From assembly GCA_947034895.1 (NCBI GenBank), contig OX344765.1, positions 30,075,001-30,139,000 of the forward strand: DNA of 64,000 nt, given 5' to 3'. Source of the stretch: Rhytidiadelphus loreus (Eukaryota; Streptophyta; Bryopsida; Hypnales; Hylocomiaceae). Made by a program: the position numbers and the translations under genes. The notes beneath the pieces were generated by a model that made no database searches, was not told the origin of the DNA, and was given only the letters and a program-made list of their open reading frames with translations. Shown here in pieces: positions 35,522 to 46,805 of this stretch (position 1 is the stretch's first letter; each line of letters begins with the position of its first letter).

Positions 35522-36275
35522 TTTAAAGGTTAAGTGTTAGGTAAAAATTCTTATTGTGTCACCCTAAATTGTTAAGCTACATTAGGCACCTGATATTTTG
35601 AAAAATTATCAATTAGGAAGAGTACAATAACTACATCTAAAATGGACCATTCTTCAAAATTGACCCCTATTTTTGAAAGAAAACTAAATAGCTAGAGATG
35701 ATACCCAAAATGTTGTGCATTTCAAAGATAAGTGTAAGGTGGATTCAGTAGCCATTTTGAGTAGTGTGCAGCTCTATTTATAGTATTGTCACTATTGTGA
35801 AGGTGGCATCCTTGCAAGTGGTCAATTTTGGTTACACTTTCTATTGTTTTAACTTCTTTTCTATGACATATTTTGATACTACTAGTGTCATTTTTTCATG
35901 TGCATCAAATGCATTTTGGCATCACCTACATGACACTTTTAGCATCCTACACCTTGCATCTTTAAAATTTTGTAACTAATTCACAATGCATTCAAAAATT
36001 ATGAAACCAATTGCATTTTGATTCATAGTCTTTTACCAATGTGCAATAATTGTTGTTCATTTTGTAGAACATATTGGTTTGTCACAAAGCTTATTTGTGC
36101 CATTTTAGGTGTAGTTTCCGTTTATTTTGCAATCACCACCCTTTCTCAAAACCTAGCATGAATTGTTCAATAACATGTGTACCGTTATTTGCCAAAGACA
36201 TTCCATCTTCATGGATTTGGGGCTAACTACATGTGAAGCTCATTCCTATAGTTTCTAGTGATGATATATCCTTCA
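35522..36275. other. Intergenic DNA
   Basis: There is no gene or clear repeat. Confidence 0.35.
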
Positions 36276-36413
36276 TAGTCAATTTCATTAAAATGGCAGT
36301 ATTCCAGTATAATGGCACCACATTCCATTAAAATGGCACTGAATTTGTTAGAAAATAACACTACATTCCGGTAAAATGGCAAAAAAATGCCGCCATTTTA
36401 ACAAAATTGACTA
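36276..36413. mobile_element. Palindromic MITE, AATGGC family, copy B
   Basis: Ends TAGTCAATTTCATTAAAATG and, reversed, TAGTCAATTTTGTTAAAATG. The AATGGC word occurs several more times inside, so this copy may have internal duplications. Confidence 0.75.
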
Positions 36414-36452
36414 TCTTCCAAATTTTGATCATGGGAATTATCAATTCATTAA

Positions 36453-37387
36453 CCCCTAAAGGACCATTGTCCCTTCAAGGGACAAATGTGTTTTTGGGCA
36501 GGTACCTACCGGCTGAAATTTTCTCTTGAGTTTTTGAAATTTTTTTTGGAGGTCGGAAAGTTGATTAGCTTTGTGGGAATATAATTTTTTTTCAAAATCG
36601 GTGTTCGGGAACAATAGTTATGACCAAATAAGCTCGAACGAGGGGACGGTGGGCAGCTCAGGCAGCCAAAAGAAATGGACAAAAATTTGAATTTTCTTTT
36701 TTATATAATTTTTTCTCATAGATTATATTTTTGTCTATCTGGAAAGCTTTGATTCATTTCATTTGGATATGTTATGAGAAAGTTATGGACATTCTTGTTT
36801 TTTGGGTAGCTAGAGCATCTTCTTGAAAAAAATTACTTGTAGGATTCATTTTTGAATGAAATTTTTCAAATTTTTCAATTTTTTTTTTTGTGCATGATTT
36901 TATTTACTTGATAGAACAATCTCACCATTGGGATTAGTGCATTTTAATTCCATCTAAAATATATGAATATTTTAGATTTTCCTTCTATCTCATACCTACT
37001 TCTACTTAACAATTTTTTTAAGAATGATAATTAATTTTTTTTTGAATTTCTTTTTTTTACCTAGACTCTCAACTTAATTTTCCACTATAAAGATTTAAAG
37101 CTCAAAACTCTGTAGTGCAAAAATTTTAAGTTAAAAATGTTCAAAGTCAAAAAATCTAGTCCCGCAATGTACTGAAAAACTTGTTTTTTCCACTTTAAAC
37201 GCAGATATCTTGCAATCTGAGCGGTCAAAAAATTTGAAATTTTTTCCACACACTCTCATACTAGTTAGTTGTAAGATCCTACAGTTGGATATGAAAATAA
37301 AATAATGTTTCAATTTTTTTACTCCTTGCTATAGGTATGGCAGTTCTGAGTGTTTTCTGGCAGAAAAAGGCCTTGGTCCTTTACGGG
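36453..37387 (+). mobile_element. TTAA-family element, 935 bp, forward
   Basis: Exact TTAA at 36449-36452 and 37388-37391. Ends CCCCTAAAGGACCATTGTCC and GGCCTTGGTCCTTTACGGG. It is the best-preserved copy together with 24815-25739. It is non-coding, with no open frame over about 60 aa. Confidence 0.85.
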
Positions 37388-37391
37388 TTAA

Positions 37392-38070
37392 CGGCACCTT
37401 CTAAGTGAAAAAATTAACATTCAATTTGGGTCTATTTTAAAATAATAAATCATTTTTGAAAAATATGTAAAATTATTTGGAGGCATAAAAGTACTGAAAA
37501 AGTACTGAAAAAGTACTAGCAAAAAATAAAAAGTTCACATGTGTACTCGCATATGTAACATAATACTTGTGCCAAAAAATGTCAATTTTTTTGTACCATG
37601 CATTCAACAGAATTATTTTTTTTCAATGCCTAACTGTTGATTTCATTTTGGATGTTTGCAAGAATTCAAAGACCGGTCCTTTTTGAGTTTTTTCCATGAC
37701 ATGTAATTGAATACTGACTAGTGATGGAATTGTCATCTACTATAACTTTTCAAGCATGAATCCAATGAACTTGAATTTTTTATTAGAAATAGTTGTCTTG
37801 ATAATAATCATATTCATTATTTTTCAAAAAATATTTAAAATGATTTTATAGATCAGTTTTTCTACTTTGTTACACTTTGAGGTTTAGGAGGGGGTAGTAC
37901 TAGGGAGTACCCAAAATTAATGATCTAGAGCTGAAATTTTTGTGGTTTATTCCAACAATAGGTAGGCAACTAGGCATGTTCCTAACAAGAGTCATCTTAT
38001 AATATATTATTTATGTCACTCATGTTTGTCCAAATCTGGCTCTCTAGATCCTAGAGCATGTAGTACGGTT
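37392..38070. other. Intergenic DNA
   Basis: No gene. A short AAAAAGTACTG unit is repeated in tandem near 37490-37515. Confidence 0.35.
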
Positions 38071-38404
38071 GCTAGTGTGTGAGCTTAGGATTTTGAGCCC
38101 ATGAGCCTAGGAGCCTAGGTTCCTATGTTATAGATAGTTAGATACTTATATTATAGATACCTTCCATAGTTATAGGATATTTATATTATAGGTGTCTATG
38201 TTATAGGTACCTATGTTACAGGCACCTTTCATGGTTAAAGAATATTTATATTATAGGTGTTTATATTATAGGTACCTATGCTATAAGCACCTTCTATAGT
38301 TATAGGGTACTTATATTATAAATATGTATGTTATAGGCACCTTCAATAGTTTTAGAGTACCTATTTACATATAGACTCAAGGCTCATAGGCTTGTATGCT
38401 AGCA
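38071..38404 (-). mobile_element. Small TIR element, GCTAG/TGAGC family, copy C
   Basis: Begins GCTAGTGTGTGAGC and ends GCTCATAGGCTTGTATGCTAGC, partly palindromic. It is inverted relative to copies A and B and longer, because an internal unit of about 55-60 bp (ATTATAGGTACCTATG ... GGCACCTT) is repeated three to four times. Confidence 0.7.
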
Positions 38405-39314
38405 TCATTGGAGCATTGAACATTGAAGATGTAGTTCTAAACATTGAAGATGGCTTTGAGCTCATTCTTTTGGTGAAATTCGATTATCACCAAATCCTCA
38501 CAAATAGCCAATTTAGAGGCTTTTCTTTTAATAATTGATTATTATTAATAATTTAAACCTTGTTGTATCTATCTTTCATGACAAACTCTCATTATTTTCA
38601 CATAGTTTTGTTTCAATACTTGCAAGTAGTCCATAATACTTGCAACTATATTTAAGATTGTAGATTTTTCTTCTCAAAAGCTAAGATTGTTTTGCTAAAA
38701 AAAACTCAAAGTATTCTTGTTTTTGCCAAAATGCTACAAAAATGACTAGTCTTTCTTTCAACTCTCCTTTTGAGATTTTGAAGTTCTTCAAAAGTAGATT
38801 TCAATTTTCAACATTCAAATGCAATTTCTTCTACAAAAACTACACATTTATATCAAACTTAATACAATATGATACGCAACTTACATAATTTTAAGTTTCA
38901 AAAGACATAGCCAAAGCACTTTGGGGGGGACTTTATCTTGCTCGCCTTTGGATCTTTTGGATTTTTGGCCTGTATTTTGGAGGTATAATGCATTAGTTGC
39001 AACCTAAAAACAATTTTTTGGGAGGCTATCAGGCTATGCAAGAAAAAATTGTAACATAAAGACTTTTCGTGCAATGATCCATAATTTTAGAAATTGTTAT
39101 GTAAAATGGTATTTCTTTTAGCTTTTAAAAAAAACAAGTTTGTGGTTAGATATTTCTATTGTAAATTTGATTTTCTTCAAATGTTTGGGGACCTAAAAAC
39201 AATATTTAACTCCTTAAAAGACAAATGTTAATATTTTTTTACATTTTTTGGTGTAAATTCTCAGAAACTTCCTTTACAAATATTCTACAATTTGAAGTAT
39301 AGGGATGTTTGACT
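38405..39314. other. Intergenic DNA
   Basis: No gene, RNA or clear repeat is visible. Confidence 0.35.
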
Positions 39315-41216
39315 TTAACCCTTAACCCCTCAACGTCTCAAGTCCAAATAGGTTCTAAAGCGTCATTCCATTTGAAGAGTCATAGATCAAAATGTCACTA
39401 AGTTATTGAGATCTTAACTGTACAATATTTTCGTAAACATGTTGTAGATGACATGTATCAAATTTGGAGTCATTTGACAGCATAGATTTAAAGATTATCA
39501 TGTTTTAGTGATGAAAATGAATGCTGAAATTTCCATAAAAACACATTTGGAGGTGAAATTGGATTTCTAAACCTACTCAGATGTAAAAACTTTATATTGT
39601 AAAATGATTCAAAATGAGTATATAAACACATAGGTGAAAAAAATTTCATTGATTTGACTCATTGTGGTTACAAAATGGCTTTCAAATGTCTTGAAAAGAG
39701 CAAGAAAAACTGCAAAAAATACATCTTTGGCTGAAACTCCTTCTACTAGAATGCTTCTCAGTCACTCATAAATTCTTTGATTGACATGAAATTTTAGCCC
39801 TACAAACTAGACTATTATGCGAAACTTTTCCAACAAAAATTATTGAAAATGTACTTTGTATGAAGAAGATACAAGTCGCCGAAGTTTACTGTTCTCCAAA
39901 AATGGCAGGATTTTGAACTTTGAATTGCTCCCAAATATTCAAAACAACTTGGATTGACTTAAATTTTACCACAATAACTAGACATCAAGGGAAAGAAAAC
40001 CCAACAAATTTTATTGAATTTGGACCTTTGATGAAAGAGATATAAGCCCCCGAAGTTTCAGCCCTAAAATGCAGTTTCTGAACTCAATTAGAACCTGCGA
40101 ACTTTCATTGGCTGCCCAAAACTCATTACATTGTGGATTGATATGAAAATTTTACCACACAAACTAGAAGACAAGGCAAAACTTCACCAACAAATTTTAT
40201 CAAATTTGGACCTTGGATGAAAAAGTTACAACATTTTGAAGTCACAACATTTCAGGAGGGTATGGAAAACGTCCGCTCTGACGTTTAGGGGTTAAAGGAC
40301 TGTCACTTTATTTTCACCAAAAACGCTCCAAAACTGCCATTTCTAGTACAAGTACCAAAATTTTGGAAAAAAACTTTTTTTGACATATTTAACCATAGGA
40401 TCTTGTATAATATAGTATCAAAAACATGTGGTAAAAATTTCAGACATTTCCACCAGGTGGATTGCAAGATATAAGCATTCAAATTAACTAAAATCATTTT
40501 TTTGACCCTGCAAAAAGCAGGGCAGCTGCACTTCACAAGCTCACATTTCTATGAAAAAATGACCTAAATGGTGGTGCTTCTTTGGATTTGTTTTCCTAGA
40601 CAAATTGGCCACATGCTTGAAAATTTTCAGATCATTTAGAATAGTACAACATACAGGAAAAAAACAGTAAGTAGGTAGTAGTAGAGAATGATTAAAAATA
40701 CTAAATTACTTACAATTTAAATATGGAATTGAAAATTTTCAAACCCAATGGTCGAAATGTTGTAATAATGTATCTACATCCTAAGATTTTATTTTTGTCC
40801 AAAAATATTGAAAATTGGGTAAGATAAAGGATTTCAAAGTTTATTTTAGAGTAGGAAATCCAAAACTGCCCGCAAACAAAAAATCCTCATAACTTTTGAC
40901 TCATTGATCAAAATGGAATGATTCAAAGCTTTTCGTGTATATAAAACTCTAGAAAATCAATTCCAAATTTTTGTTTCTGGAAAAAGTGATTTTTCTGATC
41001 TGCCCGAACTGCCCGATTGGGAAAAAAAGTAACATATTAGGCTATAACTTTTGACTCGTATTTCCAAATGTCATGAAATTTGGTGCATATGAAAGATCTT
41101 CCTCGCCCCCACATTCTATTAAAATTTCAGCCCCAAATATGAAAATCTCCACTTGTAGGTACCTGCCTAAAATTTCTATACAGCCAAAAAACACAGTCCG
41201 GTCCTTTAGGGGTGAA
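39315..41216 (-). mobile_element. TTAA-family element, reverse, split by a nested TTAA element
   Basis: The first seven bases, TTAACCC (39315-39321), and the body from 40292 (TTAAAGGACTGTCAC) are separated by the element 39326-40291. The right end is GTCCGGTCCTTTAGGGG followed by TGAA, a decayed TTAA. The interior is homologous in reverse to the 36453 copy and to 18800-19010. Confidence 0.75.
39326..40291. mobile_element. 966-bp TTAA element nested in another element
   Basis: Exact TTAA on both sides (39322-39325, 40292-40295). Ends CCCCTCAACGTC and, reversed, CCCCTAAACGTC. The interior differs from the 0.9-kb family; it contains several degenerate units of about 125 bp around TTGATATGAAAATTTTACC- and GATGAAAAAGTTAC-like words (39780-40230). 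It is non-coding. Confidence 0.8.
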
Positions 41217-41595
41217 GGGATAACTTTTCTAATTCAAATAATGACCCATCACCTATCAAAATAACTTGAATATATAAGTAAAATAAAGATCCTAGAATAA
41301 CTACTATAGTTAGAACTTACTGGCACTTTGAACCTAAAGGAGAAAGTTTGTGTAAAAATTACATGTATGCAATCTATAATCAATTTTAGAAGGACTTCCA
41401 AATTTTTAAATTTTATCAAAAAATATTGATTAGTGATGAAGTGCAACAATTTATTTAACCATGTGGATATGATTTGTAGATCATATTTCACAACTTTTAT
41501 TTAAAGGATGTCTTCTAAATTATATTTTATAATACACTTTCACAATTTTGAAAATTTGGACTATCCCTTGTTCTTTTACAGTTTTACTTTTTTAA

Positions 41596-42484
41596 CCCCT
41601 AAAGTAATCTACTCAAAACCACTCAAAACTGCCATTTCTACTGCGTTTGTTCAAAAAATCAAAAAGAATACTTTTTTGGAAACTCAACCGCAGGATCTTG
41701 AACTTTACTTGTTTGAGATTATGTGGTAAAAATTTCATGAAGTTTGACCGTACAGATTGAGAGATACGAGCATTCAAAGTTGAAAAAACAAGTTTTCTTG
41801 AACACTAGACTGCAATTTTAGATGACTTTGATTGCTATTTGTGAAAAAAATGTGCATTATAGAATTTGAATTAAAAACTTATTGTGTTGAAGAATTGAGT
41901 TGGGAGTTTAGGAAAAAAATTCAAAAAATAAAAAATTGATTTTCATACTTCAAAAAATTGTCAAGTCGAAGTAGGTCCAAGATTGAAAAAAAAACTAAAT
42001 TGTTAATAGCTCTTAGATGGGATTGAAATACGATAATCCCAACGGTGAGATTGTTCTAGGAAGCAAATTTAACCTTTTAAAAAAACTAAAAATTTAAAAA
42101 AACTAAAAATTGCATTCTGAAATGAATCCTATAAGTTATTTTTTCAAAAAGATGTTTAAATTGCCCAAAAAATAAGATTGTTCATAACTTTCACATCACT
42201 AATCAAAATAGAATGAATCAAAGCTTCAAATGTAGACAAAAACATAATCTTTGAGAAAAAAAATTAAATTTTTTTTTTATGCTGCCCGCCGAGTTCAATT
42301 CTAGGCTTTTTGTGGTATAAATTTTGCTTCCGGGCACCAATTGAAATAAAAATAATATTCCCACAAAGCTTATCAGATTTCCTATCTTCAAAAAAAAATT
42401 CAAAAAATTAGGATAAAATTTCAGCTCATAGGGACCTGCCCAAATTCCAAATTGTCCCTGAAGGGGACAATGGGACTTTAGGGG
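41596..42484 (-). mobile_element. TTAA-family element, 889 bp, reverse
   Basis: Exact TTAA at 41592-41595 and 42485-42488. Ends CCCCTAAAGTAATC and GGACAATGGGACTTTAGGGG. The interior matches the other 0.9-kb copies in reverse (CCCAACGGTGAGATTGTTCT and similar). Confidence 0.85.
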
Positions 42485-42627
42485 TTAAAGGTCAAGAATA
42501 ATTGAAAACCTAATTCTCATCAGAGAAAATTTCAGGCCTCTGGAAGGCTGCTCTACAGCCCTCCGAGGTACCCTGAATTTTTTTTTATTTTGCTCAAAAA
42601 TTCGTTTTTTTCCTATTTCCGCCCAAC

Positions 42628-43176
42628 TAAGGTAAACCAGCTTATGACAGGCAAATCTCCTATGACAGGCTCCTAGAGAACTACCCATTACAGTCTTAAA
42701 TCAACCCATGACAAACTTTTTCCAATAAATGGGGTTAGAACTGCATTTGATTAATTTGTGGCCATAATCAAAGCCTTGGGAAATGGTCATGAAGTTATTG
42801 GTAACTGTCTTAGGACACTTATCCATTTTCAGTGTAAACTGGTAGTAAAAAGTTATTTTGTAATTCTTTCATGTCATGTCCATATTAGGAAATCTTGGAG
42901 CCATGTTAGAAAATGTTTTGACTGCATTAGGTGGTTAGATGACCATCATGGAAACACTTTTCTGCTGATTTGGGGTAGTCTACAGACTCTTTAAAGCCAA
43001 CTGCACAGCAGACTTCAAAAATTCATAAAAAATTAATTTTTTGTCCAAAAAATAAAATTTCACTTGCTCTCTGCATTCCTCATGTTTATCTTCATAGAGA
43101 ATTTTTTTTTAATTTTTTTCAAAAATGTGAACATGGCAAACCAACCATTCTGCCTGTCATAGGCTGGTTTACCTTA
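42628..43176. mobile_element. 549-bp MITE with 25-bp terminal inverted repeats
   Basis: Left TAAGGTAAACCAGCTTATGA and, reversed right end, TAAGGTAAACCAGCCTATGA, both continuing CAGGCA. A third CTATGACAGGC word lies just inside the left end. It is non-coding; the superfamily is not clear. Confidence 0.75.
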
Positions 43177-43348
43177 TACCTACAGCAACAGTGGCGCAGA
43201 AACTGAATAAATTTTTTTTAAATTTGAATCTTAAAAAAAATGTAAATTTTTTTTTTTTTTTTAAATTAAAAAAATTAAAATTTATGGCGATTACTTACTA
43301 TTTTGGCGAGTAGTCAGCCAAATTGACTGCTCATTGCGGGACAGTTTT

Positions 43349-43391
43349 GGAATGACAAGCCGAGCTCTGAAATAGCTTAACTTGTCATTCC
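43349..43391. repeat. Hairpin at the border of the CCAAWTTGG array
   Basis: GGAATGACAAG and CTTGTCATTCC form an 11-bp perfect stem with a 21-nt loop. It lies immediately before the first array motif and may mark the end of a repeat unit. Confidence 0.55.
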
Positions 43392-43422
43392 GGAGCAGCC
43401 TTCTAGAGGGTTGTGTAAATGA

Positions 43423-45394
43423 CCTATTCGGATTATATTTTGTAAATTTTTGGGTTATTTTTGTGTGTTTTTGCATAATTTTGTTTATATTTTGTGTGAA
43501 TGATGTTCCAGATTGGCAATTTTAAGTGTATATTAACCTATTTGGAGGGTCAGTTTTTGAAGTTTAATTCCAAGTCGTAAACAATGGTGGGAGCTGCTAG
43601 GGTGTGACGTGTGGAAGTCGTGAATGTAAGATCCGAGTTGGAATTGTGGACTGTTATTCCAAGTGGAATGGTCTGGGTTTTTGTTCCAAATCGGAGTTGG
43701 TATGGTCTTGTCTTGAGGTATTCCAGTTGTGTTCCAATTTGGTCTATAGTGTGCAGTTAGGGTTGCAGCTAGTTCCCAGTTGGATTTTTGTGAAGGTATG
43801 CCAATTTGGAAAGTTTTCTTTTGTAGTTTTGTTGCAGTTAGGATTGAGGTTCCTAATTGACAATTTTTTTTGGCTTTTTGAGGTGATAACCAAGTTGGTT
43901 AGGGAACCGCCTGGCTAAAGGTTTTAAGGCTGAGTTTTCCAATTTGGAAGGCACCCACTGTGCAAGAGATGCGAGTGTGAGTCCCAGTCGGAATGACTGC
44001 GTTTGTGTTTTCCTATTTGGTTTTGTGCATGTTTGCTTGTGATTGAGGAAGTGAGTCCTAATTGGTTGTGTATATTTTTATGTGTGTGTGTTGGTTTCTG
44101 TGGAGGAAATGGAAGTTGTTCTGGCCGAATTGTTGGCCTTAGTGGTGGGTGTGAAGTCCAATTTGGTAGTTCGGGTGCTGAAGAGTGCTGCAGAGATCCA
44201 AATTTGGAATTGTGCGCAAAGGAGTTGAAATATTGATTTCCAAATGGGTGTGTTTTTAGTTCAGCCTGCCCGAATTGGTTGTGGAAGTGATTGCAGTATG
44301 TCTGCACAGTACCGATTTGGGGTATGAGAATGATGGCGCAGTAAGTTTGAGTCCAAATCGGTAGTTTGAGATGGCTGTATGTGTGATTAAATCCTATTTG
44401 GAGTTATGCATGATGATGCAGGTCCAATTTGGGGTGTTATTATAATGAAAGCATGGTGAAGAAATCTTTGTGGAGTGAGATTGCTGTTTAGCCAAATTGG
44501 TATTAGATCCAGTGTAGCAAGTTGGGATTTAGCATCTTTATGTTTGATCTTAATGGAGATGTTATGAGAGATTAGATCCAATTGGGCATGGCAGTTGAAG
44601 TGTCCAAGTTGGAGAATACGAAACAGTAGCTAATTTTGAGTGAATCAATTAGTAAAAAATACTTTTGTGGAACGGTGATTTGTCACCAATTCGGTTGAAT
44701 AAAGAATGATTTAAGTGAATTGGTGTTCCATGGTTGTTCGGTATGTTTTTATGTGTGCATGAGTGCAATTTGAAAGTTTAACAGTAATTGCTGTTTTTGC
44801 CAAGTCAGAATTTGGCAGCCTCTGATCAATACCAAATTGGAAATTGTTGGCTGATTGAATGATTTGCTGTAGTATCCAATTCGGAAGTTTGGAAAATATG
44901 GATGAAGGTCTGGATTTTCTGTGAATGCTTTAAGGGAGAACATTTAATTGCAGTTTTTAGTCTCCTTGTGGTATTAATTCCTAATTGGTGTTCGTTTACG
45001 AGTCTCTGTCAATTATCCAAATAGGAAAAGTGCTAAAGACAAAGATTAGTAAAAATATATTCAAGTTGGAATAGAAGCAATATGAGTTATGGAGCATGCC
45101 GAGAGTAAAAGTATAAGTTCCAATTTGGAAAAGAAGAAGTGTCAATGGTGTAGCAGTAAAAATTATACTAAACCAAATTGTGATGTTAAAAACATCAAGT
45201 CCAAGTTGGTGAAGGAAGATATGTCTGTAAGCCAAATTGGGGACAAGAGCCAACTCGCTAGCAACGTTGCTTGATTGGAGGCAAGTTTGGGAGCTGCCTC
45301 GTGCCAAATTGGGAGTCCTGCCGAGCCAGACCAAGTCCGATTTGGTAAAAGATGAAAGCTTTCAACTAGGAAGTTGAAGATCGAATCCAATTTG
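43423..45394. repeat. Array of about 40 spaced CCAAWTTGG near-palindromes
   Basis: Copies of CC-N-A-N-T-Y-G-G (CCAATTTGG, CCAAATTGG, CCTATTTGG, CCGATTTGG, CCAAGTTGG, CCAATTCGG) start at about 43423, 43508, 43537, 43633, 43686, 43733, 43801, 43890, 43939, 44012, 44057, 44158, 44198, 44269, 44312, 44353, 44393, 44423, 44492, 44578, 44604, 44686, 44832, 44875, 44979, 45120, 45201, 45232, 45303, 45336 and 45386, with weaker ones between. The spacers (mostly 25-60 bp) are unlike each other and G/T-rich on the plus strand. No reading frame or known RNA explains them. Confidence 0.75.
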
Positions 45395-46637
45395 GGGTGG
45401 TACTATCCTTGGTGGTTATAAGAGTGGAGGGTAAAAATTAAATTAATTAATTAACAAAAAAAATAAAATAATAATAATAAAAAGAAATGATTTAAATAAT
45501 TAGTTAAATAATTGCGAGGTAATTAAGTTAATATTAGTTGGAAGCATGTATTCCTTGTGTGTTTTGTTCTCTTAATTGTCGTCTTAGTGTCGTTGTAGTA
45601 AGTAATCCTATTAGAAAAGACCTCCCATGAAACGAACTTTACTATTGCTTTGGTTTTCATAATTATGTCCAAAGCTTATCTACAGGTTGCTATTTCTTCT
45701 AATGCTTGAAGTACACATCCATATCTACAAAGAAATCTTTTATTCATTCCATTGCAATTAGTGAAATTAAAAAAATGAAGAATTCAATTTTGCTTTGTGT
45801 GAAGAAATTTCCCAATTTTTTTCCCACTCATAGTTCCCTAGCCTGGTTAAACACCCAAAGATTCCAAGAACATTGACTCAAAGAAAGACTTGTCAAGCTA
45901 GTATCACCATCTCATCCTTCGTAGACACCTGAATTTTCTTCAAGTCAAATGGTAGACTTTACCCATGCCTCATCAATCATTATTTAACGTTATCTTCTTA
46001 AAGTCAAATGGTTAAAAGTTGCAAGACTTTACAAACTTGTCCACTCTACTCTATTTTCACCCTAAATTATCACTGTGTTTTGTGACAACTTTGTTCACAA
46101 AAACAACCGAAATGCTTCCAGGGAGTAAAAGCGCATCGTTCGCCTCTTCCGAAGTACTCCGGAGTATTGCACCTTCCAGCACAATTCGGTATATCCTAAG
46201 CAGAACCTAATTACACTGACAGCTCCTGCTTTGGAATTCGCCCAACTGTTCATTTTCTCTTTATCGATTGTTTCCTTGACTTTGCACCGAGGTTAAGGAC
46301 CCTACCATTCTCTATAGTGTAAGACAGAACCCTGACGTTGAAATGGTTGCTTGCCTTTCTGACCACTTTGTAAGCGTCCGCGGCTGCGTCCACAGTGGGT
46401 CATTATTTACAGAATGCAGTCGCAGTCATCACTCTCGTCATTTCGTCAATTAATGGTTTGATCGAATCCCCACAAACTGTGGGATCCACACTCAGGCAAT
46501 TGCTTTTTCTTAATTTTGTTTTTCACCAAATTAATGAGACTCTCAACAGTGCAGGGCATTTGGGGATACGGCCACTTGGATGTCAGACTTTTTCAGTTCG
46601 CGACACGTACGTCTTGGAATTTGCCTGCATCAGTCAG
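45395..46637. other. Intergenic DNA and lipocalin upstream region
   Basis: Begins with an A/T simple-sequence stretch (TAATTAATTAATTAAC, then AATAATAATAATAA at 45430-45480). There is no gene; GC content rises after about 46090 towards the lipocalin promoter. Confidence 0.45.
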
Positions 46638-46644
46638 TATAAAA
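46638..46644 (+). promoter_or_regulatory. Candidate TATA box of the lipocalin gene
   Basis: TATAAAA, 162 bp upstream of the lipocalin ATG, in a C/T-rich context. Spacing leaves room for a 5' leader of about 130 nt. Confidence 0.5.
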
Positions 46645-46805
46645 CTTCGACCTTGGTGGCGTCACATCCCCAGATATCTATCTGCTTGCATGCATGGACG
46701 ACTGCCTCATCAGTCATTGTCCGAGTTTTTAGTCTCCTGAGCTCATAGTGGTCTTGCGAGTGTAGTTGCGTTGTATTACTCTGTTTTGTGAAACAGTTGG
46801 GAGCC

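Noticed and set aside
43423..45394. CRISPR-like array (short repeats with different spacers)
   Set aside because: Repeats are only 9 bp and degenerate, spacing is irregular, no cas genes are present, and the DNA is a plant nuclear genome.
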